A stretch of DNA of 15,195 nucleotides from Desulfuromonadaceae bacterium (GTDB lineage: Bacteria > Desulfobacterota > Desulfuromonadia > Desulfuromonadales > Desulfuromonadaceae), in NCBI GenBank assembly GCA_027065245.1, contig JAMOOS010000081.1, forward strand, positions 1 to 15,195. Direction: 5' to 3'. The notes under the pieces are model-generated. The model was given only the letters and a program-made list of their open reading frames with translations, did no database searches and had not been told where the DNA came from. The position numbers were made by a program, and so were the translations under genes. Shown piece by piece: positions 1 to 5,749 of the stretch. Numbering within the stretch: position 1 is the first letter of the stretch; every line of letters begins with the position of its first letter.

Positions 1-110
1 CGCTCCTTTTCGACCAATAGCTACGGCTATTAGCCTGCAAACGAGCGAAAATCTGTCCTCGACCAGTCGATTTTTCGCTTCGATCCGCAAAGCCCGACAG
101 GCGCCTAGCG
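1..110. repeat. Stem-loop-rich non-coding element at the left edge
   Basis: No gene is visible in the first 133 bases. The stretch is dense in dyad symmetry. A perfect hairpin AATAGC-TACG-GCTATT lies at 16-31. A larger imperfect stem pairs AGCGAAAATC (44-53) with GATTTTTCGCT (69-79), one extra T apart, and encloses TCGA-CCAG-TCGA. The flanks (GCCTGC near 33-38, GCAAAGC near 87-93) extend the larger stem with bulges. No T-run follows on the minus strand, so it is not a standard intrinsic terminator for the operon that ends at 134. A dispersed palindromic repeat or a structured 3' end of that operon's mRNA are the likeliest readings. The window edge may cut the element. Confidence 0.45.
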
Positions 111-133
111 CAAAGATTGTAGCTGCCGAGAAA

Positions 134-751
134 TTATTTGTCCATAGTTACCCTGATGTTGGCATTGCTGAGATCGCGTATCCGGTCGCAAAATATCTGC
201 AGATACTCCTGCGGCAGTTGCAGGGTGATACTAACTTGTTCAGTATAGTCAGTATGTTTTATCACGGCTTCGTATTGCTGCAGCATCTGCTGTACTCGTT
301 CCAGTAGCGGATAATCGAGGGTAAGGCGCACGAAGGTGCGCGGTACATATTCCTCCGTTGCCAGTGTTTGCAAAGCGTGTTGCAGTGCCTGGGTGTAAGC
401 GCGGATCATGCCGCCTTTGCCGAGGCGGACGCCGCCAAAATAGCGGCTGACCACCACGGTGATATCGCCGATGCCGCTGTGCAGCAGGGTGGTGAGCAGT
501 GGTTTGCCCGCTGCTCCCTGCGGTTCGCCGTCGTCGCTCATACCCGCCTCGGTGGTAGTGCCGGGGGCACCGATCACCCGCGCGTAGCAGTTGTGGTTGG
601 CGTCGGCGAATTCCTGCTGTATCTCGTGTACAAAGGCGGCGCTGGCGGCACGGTCGGCGGTGGGGGCGATGGTGGTGATAAAGCGACTGAGTTTTACCTC
701 AGTCGCGGTACGTTGCCGTTGTGCCGGGCGCAAATAGCGTGATTGACTCAT
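134..751 (-). CDS. yigZ: YigZ/IMPACT family protein (UPF0029 plus DUF1949)
   Basis: A 205-residue protein of the YigZ/IMPACT family, the usual bacterial length. The N-terminal UPF0029-type domain (about residues 20-125) carries both family hallmarks: DDGEPQGAAGKP at 73-84 and SRYFGGVRLGKGGMIRAY at 102-119. The remaining 80 residues fit the ferredoxin-like DUF1949 domain. The eukaryotic relative IMPACT regulates the translation kinase GCN2; the bacterial role is unsettled, with a ribosome or nucleic-acid link usually proposed. The start at 751 is chosen because its ATG overlaps the lemA stop as ATGA, the classic coupled junction. An in-frame GTG at 805 would run 58 bases into lemA. It is the last gene of the minus-strand operon. 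The family call is secure; the function is not known. Confidence 0.93.
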   Translation of the reverse strand: MSQSRYLRPAQRQRTATEVKLSRFITTIAPTADRAASAAFVHEIQQEFADANHNCYARVIGAPGTTTEAGMSDDGEPQGAAGKPLLTTLLHSGIGDITVVVSRYFGGVRLGKGGMIRAYTQALQHALQTLATEEYVPRTFVRLTLDYPLLERVQQMLQQYEAVIKHTDYTEQVSITLQLPQEYLQIFCDRIRDLSNANIRVTMDK

Positions 752-1317
752 GAACGGTTGAACGATACCTCGACATCGGCGCGGTGCTCGGGGTCGATCT
801 CCCACAGGGTTTTAGGGGCGAAATTGAATTTGCGCGCAATGAGAACATCGGGGAACTGGGCAATGCGGATATTGTACAGATTGATGTATTCGTTATACAT
901 TTCGCGCCGGTCGGCAATTTGCTCTTCCAGCTCGCTGATGCGGTTGCTTAAGTTGGCAAAGATGCTGTCGGCCTTAAGATCGGGATAGCGCTCAGTGACG
1001 GCGAACAGCGATTTCAAAGTGTCGCTGAGAAAATTTTGTGCCTGCAGCGACTCTTTTTCGCCACTGGCCTGTTGTACCATGTTGCGTGCCTTGATGACTG
1101 CTTCCAGCGTCTCCCGTTCGTGCTGCATGTAGCCCTCGCACACCTTGATGAGCTTGGGCAGTTCGTCAAAGCGCTGTTTAAGCAGCACATCGATATTGCT
1201 CCACGCTTTTTCCGTCTCGTTTTTCAGCCGTACCAAGGCATTGTAGATCATTATCACATAAACCACCACCATGGCGGCGATAAGTAGCAGAACTCCAAAG
1301 ATAATCAGTGCAGACAT
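748..1317 (-). CDS. lemA: LemA family membrane protein
   Basis: A 189-residue LemA-family protein. A single N-terminal membrane segment (about residues 3-25) is followed by the family signature YNALVRLKNETEKAWSNIDV and QRFDELPKLIKVCEGY, then a long alpha-helical domain. LemA proteins are thought to be anchored by the N-terminal helix with the helical bundle outside the cytoplasm; their biochemical role is unknown. The ATG at 1317 has a GGAG eight bases upstream. The gene starts 15 bp after the GIDE-domain gene and its stop overlaps the next start. LemA beside a GIDE-domain membrane protein is a recurring bacterial pairing, so the two probably act together at the membrane. That partnership is inferred from adjacency. 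Confidence 0.95.
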   Translation of the reverse strand: MSALIIFGVLLLIAAMVVVYVIMIYNALVRLKNETEKAWSNIDVLLKQRFDELPKLIKVCEGYMQHERETLEAVIKARNMVQQASGEKESLQAQNFLSDTLKSLFAVTERYPDLKADSIFANLSNRISELEEQIADRREMYNEYINLYNIRIAQFPDVLIARKFNFAPKTLWEIDPEHRADVEVSFNRS

Positions 1318-1332
1318 GGTTGATCTCCAGGG

Positions 1333-3267
1333 TTAAAGGTTGAAAAATCTGGCGGCGCTTGCCAGCGCCCAGGCAAACAGAGCGATACCTCCTACGGTTA
1401 GCGGCGGAATATACCAGGCAAATTTATTGGTCAGTTCCTCCTCGGAACTGGCTTCGGCGATGATGAACGGCAGCCGTTTTTGTGGCGGGGCGCCGATGAC
1501 CAGTTGTGGTCGGCGGCGCTCTTTTGTCGCGTCCAGTTTGTCCTGTAGCGCCTGTTGTTCCATATCGTGGCGCGCCTGCTCCCATTCGGCGGCATCGATC
1601 TGGCCGTCGTTGTTGGCATCGTACTGCATCAGTCTATCACGATCGCTTTTAAGATCGCGCAGTTTTTTGGTTACCCGCTCGCTGAGTTTATCTTCACCTT
1701 TAGTGGCTGGGCGGGCAAACCCGAGAATGTAGAGCTGACTGCCTTCGGCGATAATCTCCTCGTGCCAGCGCTCGTCACCGGCTCTGCCGAGCAGTGCTCC
1801 GTCGCCGCCATCGCTGCTGGACAGGGCGCCGGTGGTGATGGTGGCGTGGCGCGGGTCGATGCTGATGCGCCCGGTTTCATCTTCCAGTACAAACGGCACC
1901 GGGCCGCTGTCGCGCGAGGCTACCAGTTTCCACTTGTTGTCAAGGCCGCTGCGGCGATAGCGCTGGTAGCGATAGTAGACACATGGTACGTGGGTGGCGG
2001 GCGAGATCAGGGCATAGGCGCGGCGGGCGGTTCCGGTGATCTCCACCATCCCCATGGCTACCGAGCGCGCCTTGCTGGTGGGGGTGTTTTCGATGCGCCG
2101 TTTAAGTCGCCAGAAGTGCAGTGCAGCTCCCAGGCTGACCAGTGATGCCAGCGCCGGAGCCGCCCCGCTGTGGATGCAGTAATGCCAGGCCAGTTCCGAC
2201 AGATTGCCTCCCATCCCCAAAAGGGCTGCAAAAGCACCAGCAATAGCGATGGCAACCAGTTTTAGCGGGTTGATGCGGATATGGTGGATCTTATTGTCTT
2301 CCACCCACGATGGCGGGGCCGGTAGGGCTTCTGCCTGGGGTGGTGGCGCGGCGGTTGTCGTTGCGGTCGTATCCTCAGCGCTGTTTTCGCCGCTTACCCC
2401 TCTGTCGATGCCGATGGTTGCGTTGGGAACAACCTTGTTTATAACGGCTCCAGGCCTGTAGCCCTGCCTACTGTCGTCTGACACCGGGATGGTGGCCAGC
2501 AGCAACTCGCCATAGCGATCCAGTACGCGCAGATTGTGGTTGCGGTCAAAATCGTCGCCGCTTTTAAGGTTGCCGCAGGCGGGCAGAAAGCTGAGGCCAA
2601 AGTGGTAATCGATGTAGATGTTGTCGGCGCGTTCCTCTATGCAGTTCAGCAGTGCTGCCAGATTGCCGTTGCGGCTCAGGCTGGCCTTGTCGCCCAACTG
2701 GCGGTGGTCAAAGGAGCCGGGCATGATGCGCAACGCCGTACTGACGCGGCCGTTTTCGTCGCGCCAGTACAGGTTGATGACCGGCTCGCAGCGGAAGATC
2801 TGCTGGCGCAGCTCGGCGTTGCTCAAAGGGGTAGGGGCGCTGCCACCGTAGGTGTTGCGCACCAGTAGTCTTTTAACCTGTTTTTCCGCTAACTGGCCGG
2901 AAATATCAGCAACTACCGCAATTATTGCGGTGGCTGTATCCATGGGTACCACACCGGCAGCAGTGGTAAAGCTCAATTCTTCTGCTGTTATAGCTATGGC
3001 ATTTACCTTGTTTACCTGAATGGTGGCTGGCTTTGCCGCTACCAGCCAGGCGGGTATTTTGTGGCGCTGCAATATATTCAGAAGCGGCTGCAGCTTGCTT
3101 TGCGCCCCTTTGGCTAACTGGGTCAGGCCGCTGCCGGTCAGGCGTTGGCGCAGGGTATAAGCGTCGACCACGCCGGTTTGTGCCAGCTCTTCGGCTAATT
3201 TGGCGCTGTCGTAACTGTTGCCGGCGTATAGCAGCAGCAGGTAGTTGTCAGTGTCTCTGGGTGGCAT
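1333..3267 (-). CDS. GIDE-domain membrane protein with EF-hand and unrecognised N-terminal region
   Basis: A 644-residue protein. Residues 1-320 are soluble and match no domain I recognise; they begin with an alpha/beta-looking segment (YLLLLYAGNSYDSAKLAEEL at 9-28) and end in an Ala/Pro/Thr-rich linker (300-320). Two membrane helices follow (about 336-354 and 368-386). A GIDE domain covers about 397-520 (VEITGTARRA at 408-417, CVYYRYQRYR at 429-438). It is the domain of the mitochondrial E3 ligase MUL1/MAPL. A canonical single EF-hand loop, DANNDGQIDAAE, lies at 550-561, and a last membrane helix at about 619-639. No cysteine-rich RING is present, so ubiquitin-ligase activity should not be assumed. 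The ATG at 3267 follows an AGG and overlaps the preceding small gene by 20 bp; the longer frame begins only at a TTG (3351). Confidence 0.82.
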   Translation of the reverse strand: MPPRDTDNYLLLLYAGNSYDSAKLAEELAQTGVVDAYTLRQRLTGSGLTQLAKGAQSKLQPLLNILQRHKIPAWLVAAKPATIQVNKVNAIAITAEELSFTTAAGVVPMDTATAIIAVVADISGQLAEKQVKRLLVRNTYGGSAPTPLSNAELRQQIFRCEPVINLYWRDENGRVSTALRIMPGSFDHRQLGDKASLSRNGNLAALLNCIEERADNIYIDYHFGLSFLPACGNLKSGDDFDRNHNLRVLDRYGELLLATIPVSDDSRQGYRPGAVINKVVPNATIGIDRGVSGENSAEDTTATTTAAPPPQAEALPAPPSWVEDNKIHHIRINPLKLVAIAIAGAFAALLGMGGNLSELAWHYCIHSGAAPALASLVSLGAALHFWRLKRRIENTPTSKARSVAMGMVEITGTARRAYALISPATHVPCVYYRYQRYRRSGLDNKWKLVASRDSGPVPFVLEDETGRISIDPRHATITTGALSSSDGGDGALLGRAGDERWHEEIIAEGSQLYILGFARPATKGEDKLSERVTKKLRDLKSDRDRLMQYDANNDGQIDAAEWEQARHDMEQQALQDKLDATKERRRPQLVIGAPPQKRLPFIIAEASSEEELTNKFAWYIPPLTVGGIALFAWALASAARFFNL

Positions 3268-3424
3268 TGCCGTTTGCCTGATGTTGTACTTGCTGTGTTT
3301 GCTGCTGATGCTGATACTGGGCGATATTGCAACTTTTGACAACCAAGGCAAAGGCCATCAGTGCCAGAATCAACAGGAAAAAACTCAGGTAGCGTTCGCC
3401 TTTGAGGTGATCTTGTTGGTCCAT
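3248..3424 (-). CDS. Small single-pass membrane protein (58 aa), unrecognised
   Basis: An open frame of 58 residues, translated by hand. It starts at ATG 3424 (MDQQDHLKGERYLSFF) and stops at TGA 3248. Residues 12-29 (YLSFFLLILALMAFALVV) form one strong hydrophobic helix. It is followed by KSC and a hydrophilic Gln/His/Asn-rich tail (about 36-52). An AAGGG sequence sits eight bases before the ATG. The gene fills the space between the AI-2E permease gene (28 bp upstream) and the GIDE-domain gene, whose start it overlaps by 20 bp in another frame. That arrangement suggests translational coupling. It belongs to no family I know. A role as a small partner of the GIDE or LemA membrane proteins is only a guess from position. 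Confidence 0.62.
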   Translation of the reverse strand: MDQQDHLKGERYLSFFLLILALMAFALVVKSCNIAQYQHQQQTQQVQHQANGNATQRH

Positions 3425-3452
3425 GTATAAACCCTTTCTGCGTGCGGATATG

Positions 3453-4472
3453 TCAACTCAGCAGTATGGCAATCCAGCGCCATTCTTCAGTTGCCTCCAG
3501 AGCTATCTTGACAATCATGGTTAGCGGCACCGACAGCAGCATGCCCACCGGTCCCAGAACCCAGCCCCAGGTGATTAACGATATCAACACCACCAGCGGC
3601 GACAGCCCCAGTTGCTTGCCCATGTAACGCGGCTCAATCACGTTGCCCACCACCACGTTTACCACAACGTAGCCCAGCAATACCAGCAGGGCAGTGCTGG
3701 CGCCGTATTGCACCAGCCCCAGCAACAGTGGCGGCACGGCAGCGATGATGGAGCCGATATTGGGTACATAGTTGAGCATGAACGCCACTAGCCCCCATAA
3801 AAAAGGATAATCCACGCCCAAATAAAGCAGCCACGCGGCCACACATACGCCGGTGAGCAGGCTTACCACGGTTTTTATCACCAGATAACTTTGTACGCTG
3901 GTGATTACCTTGGTGAGTTGCTCCAGGGACTGTTCTGGGTGGGGCAGGGCCTGCTGCAGTTTGCGCGGTACCGAACTGGCCTCGAACAGGATGAAAATTA
4001 CCGTGAGCAGGATGAGAAACCCGTTGGTGAGCACCGCCCCGAAGCTGCTTAGCGTGCGTGCCGCCACCTTCATTGCCGCGCCGGGATCAAAGTAATCGTA
4101 GATAATCGGCCCCGACAGTTTGATGCCGAAGCGCTGCAGCCAGTTGAACAGGGTGGCGGTCTGCTGGTGCAGCCGTTCCTGATATGTCGGCATCTCCTGA
4201 GAAAAATCGCCCAGAGAAGTACCGATAAACAGGGTGAGCAGGACGCTGACGGCAATGAGCAGGCCGAGCAGCAACATGATGTTGATGGCGGTGGGGATAC
4301 GCCGTTTTTCCAGCCAGTGCAGCAACGGCAGGCACAAAACGGCGATAAACGCAGCGAGCAGAAACGGTGTTACCAGATTCTGGGCGCTTTTTAATCCGGC
4401 AATGATGATCACCAGACAGGCACTGCCGCCGAGCAGGGAATTACATTGGATGTTACGCGGACTGGGTAGCAT
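3453..4472 (-). CDS. AI-2E family transporter (PerM/YdiK/TqsA-type)
   Basis: A 339-residue polytopic inner-membrane protein of the AI-2E family (PF01594), close to the usual 340-370. Hydrophobic pairs at the N-terminus flank a short PLLHWLEKRRIP segment. A long amphipathic region about one third in is followed by the C-terminal membrane core with the family pattern NVIEPRYMGKQLGLSP and GWVLGPVGMLLSVPL. Members have been linked to autoinducer-2 export (TqsA) or Na+/H+ and solute efflux. Substrate cannot be read from sequence, so the family name should not be taken as evidence of quorum sensing. The ATG at 4472 is preferred; a TTG at 4508 would add 12 poorly hydrophobic residues and has no ribosome site. 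It appears to be the first gene of the minus-strand operon. Confidence 0.9.
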   Translation of the reverse strand: MLPSPRNIQCNSLLGGSACLVIIIAGLKSAQNLVTPFLLAAFIAVLCLPLLHWLEKRRIPTAINIMLLLGLLIAVSVLLTLFIGTSLGDFSQEMPTYQERLHQQTATLFNWLQRFGIKLSGPIIYDYFDPGAAMKVAARTLSSFGAVLTNGFLILLTVIFILFEASSVPRKLQQALPHPEQSLEQLTKVITSVQSYLVIKTVVSLLTGVCVAAWLLYLGVDYPFLWGLVAFMLNYVPNIGSIIAAVPPLLLGLVQYGASTALLVLLGYVVVNVVVGNVIEPRYMGKQLGLSPLVVLISLITWGWVLGPVGMLLSVPLTMIVKIALEATEEWRWIAILLS

Positions 4473-4536
4473 GGATTTATGGCACCACCGGTAGAGGGGA
4501 AGCTGCAAACACAGATAATTTTGTGCGCAATTCTAA

Positions 4537-4552
4537 ACCATAGTGGTATGGT
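4537..4552. promoter_or_regulatory. Inverted repeat ACCATA-N4-TATGGT, possible operator
   Basis: A perfect 6-bp inverted repeat, ACCATA-GTGG-TATGGT, in the spacer between the divergent AI-2E and TRAP genes. It lies 65 bp before the AI-2E start and 114 bp before the TRAP binding-protein start. The short loop would make a weak RNA hairpin, so a dimeric DNA-binding protein is the better reading. No regulator gene sits next to it. Confidence 0.35.
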
Positions 4553-4564
4553 GAGGCAATGTAT

Positions 4565-4577
4565 AAAACCGGGTTTT
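4565..4577. promoter_or_regulatory. Palindrome AAAACC-G-GGTTTT, possible operator
   Basis: A perfect 6-bp inverted repeat around a single central G in the same divergent spacer. Its centre is about 26 bp from that of the ACCATA repeat. A palindrome with a one-base centre cannot fold well in RNA but is typical of a protein-binding site. No clear sigma-70 promoter for the downstream TRAP genes can be placed with confidence, although a TTGACT lies at 4583-4588. Confidence 0.35.
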
Positions 4578-4653
4578 GCCCTTTGACTGTTGGATTTGGT
4601 GTCGGCCGGGCATTGTGGTGATGCGCGGTTGGCAGCCGATTAACCTGTAAATG

Positions 4654-4660
4654 AAGGAGG
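4654..4660 (+). promoter_or_regulatory. Ribosome binding site that fixes the TAXI protein start
   Basis: A perfect AAGGAGG with a five-base spacer to ATG 4666. It lies inside what would be codons 2-4 of a frame opened at ATG 4651, so the upstream ATG is ruled out as the working start. Confidence 0.85.
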
Positions 4661-4665
4661 TCGCA

Positions 4666-5697
4666 ATGTCAGGTGTTACAAGATGCAGGTACGTGGTGTT
4701 TTTCCTGGTTGCAGTAACGATGGTATTTAGCTCGGTTACCGTGGTAAGCGCGGCAGCAAAGGAGCGTAACTATTTGCTGGCAACGGCGTCAACCGGCGGA
4801 ACCTACTATCCGGTTGGGGTGGCGCTGTCGACGCTGGTAAAGGTTAAGTTGCAGCCGAAGCAGAAGATCGGCATGTCGGCGATAAACTCCGCCGGTTCGG
4901 GCGAGAATGTCAAGTTGTTGAGTAAAAACGAGGTGCAGTTTGCAATTCTGCAGGGGCTGTACGGTGCTTACGCCTGGAACGGTACCGGGCCGTTGGCTGG
5001 TATGGGACCGCAGAAGGAATTGCGCGCGGTGAGTATGTTGTGGCAGAACGTGGAGCATTACGCGGTGCTGAAAAAATTTGCTAAAAGCGGCACTGTCGCC
5101 GATCTTGTCGCCATGAAGGGGCAGGCCATGTCCATGGGCAAAAAGAACTCCGGTACCCTCGGCTCCAATACTGTACTGCTGGGTAATCTGGGTATCGACA
5201 TCGCCAAGGATTTCAAGCTGATTTATGTCGGTTACGGCCCTACTGCCGATGCGCTGCAAAACGGTCAGATTGCCGGTTTCGGTATCCCTGCCGGGGTGCC
5301 TGCCAGCGCGGTTACCAAGGCGGCTGCCAATTTGGGCGACAAGATGGTCATTCTTGATTTTACCGATGAGCAGCTTAAAAAAGCTGATGGCGGTCTGGGC
5401 TTGTGGACACGTTATGTGATACCCGCTGGTTCCTATCCGGGCCAGAAGAAGGAGATCAAAACCATCGCTCAGCCCAATTTTCTTGCTGTGCGCGCTGATG
5501 TTGATGAGGACGCTGTTTACCAGATAACCAGGACCATTTACGAGAATTTGCCGTTTCTGAACGCTATTCACGGGGCGACAAAAGCCATGGCGCTGGAAAA
5601 AGCCATAGCCGGTTTGCCGCTGCCGCTGCATCCCGGTGCGGCTAAATATTACCGCGAGATGGGGATTAAAATTCCGCCACGTCTTATAGCTAAGTAA
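4666..5697 (+). CDS. TAXI family TRAP transporter solute-binding protein
   Basis: A 343-residue periplasmic binding protein. A Sec signal peptide is clear: basic start (TRCRYV), hydrophobic core at about 9-27, likely cleavage after VSA (27-29). The mature protein opens with the TAXI-family signature LLATASTGGTYYPVG (37-51), followed by an AGSGENVKLL segment and a long domain typical of TAXI binding proteins. These capture small carboxylates or amino acids and pass them to a fused TRAP permease driven by an ion gradient; glutamate/glutamine and alpha-ketoglutarate are known ligands elsewhere. The ligand here cannot be told. The start at 4666 follows AAGGAGG with a five-base gap. The permease gene begins 52 bp downstream, so this is a complete two-gene TRAP-TAXI system. 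Confidence 0.94.
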   Translation: MSGVTRCRYVVFFLVAVTMVFSSVTVVSAAAKERNYLLATASTGGTYYPVGVALSTLVKVKLQPKQKIGMSAINSAGSGENVKLLSKNEVQFAILQGLYGAYAWNGTGPLAGMGPQKELRAVSMLWQNVEHYAVLKKFAKSGTVADLVAMKGQAMSMGKKNSGTLGSNTVLLGNLGIDIAKDFKLIYVGYGPTADALQNGQIAGFGIPAGVPASAVTKAAANLGDKMVILDFTDEQLKKADGGLGLWTRYVIPAGSYPGQKKEIKTIAQPNFLAVRADVDEDAVYQITRTIYENLPFLNAIHGATKAMALEKAIAGLPLPLHPGAAKYYREMGIKIPPRLIAK

Positions 5698-5704
5698 CTA
5701 CACC

Positions 5705-5735
5705 GGATGCGACCGTCGTAGCGGCGGTCGCATCC
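5705..5735 (+). promoter_or_regulatory. Perfect hairpin between TRAP binding protein and permease genes
   Basis: GGATGCGACCG (5705-5715) and CGGTCGCATCC (5725-5735) pair perfectly over 11 bp around a 9-base loop. No T-run follows, so full rho-independent termination is unlikely. It sits 7 bases after the binding-protein stop and 14 bases before the permease ATG, whose GGAGGG is at 5740-5745. Such hairpins often stabilise the upstream message, so that the binding protein is made in excess over its permease. That function is inferred. Confidence 0.7.
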
Positions 5736-5749
5736 ACGCGGAGGGCGTT

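Noticed and set aside
368..742. Plus-strand open frame opposite the YigZ/IMPACT gene
   Set aside because: A Gly/Val/Ala-rich shadow of the conserved IMPACT-domain frame, with no ribosome site.
752..805. N-terminal extension of the YigZ/IMPACT protein from a GTG at 805
   Set aside because: It would overlap lemA by 58 bp and adds an Arg/Pro-rich leader absent from the family; the ATGA-coupled start at 751 is better.
1333..3267. Calling the GIDE protein an E3 ubiquitin ligase
   Set aside because: No RING cysteines or histidines are present in the C-terminal part, and no ubiquitin-like or E1/E2 genes are nearby.
3268..3351. Longer GIDE-domain protein starting at TTG 3351
   Set aside because: The extra 28 residues are not typical of a domain, overlap most of the small membrane-protein gene, and have a poorer start codon than ATG 3267.
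3453..4472. Quorum-sensing interpretation of the AI-2E family gene
   Set aside because: Family membership alone does not show autoinducer-2 transport; many members move ions or other solutes and no lsr or luxS gene is present here.
4596..4612. Sigma-54-like GG-N10-GC before the TRAP binding-protein gene
   Set aside because: Only the GG and GC dinucleotides and spacing fit; the -12 block reads GGGC instead of TTGC and the -24 block lacks CAC. Too weak to call, though the distance to the gene would suit.
4789..5631. Long open frame (280 codons) antisense to the TRAP binding-protein gene
   Set aside because: It lies wholly within a gene with clear signal peptide and TAXI motif, and its translation is rich in His, Gln and Arg with no domain pattern. 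It is a by-product of codon use on the other strand.
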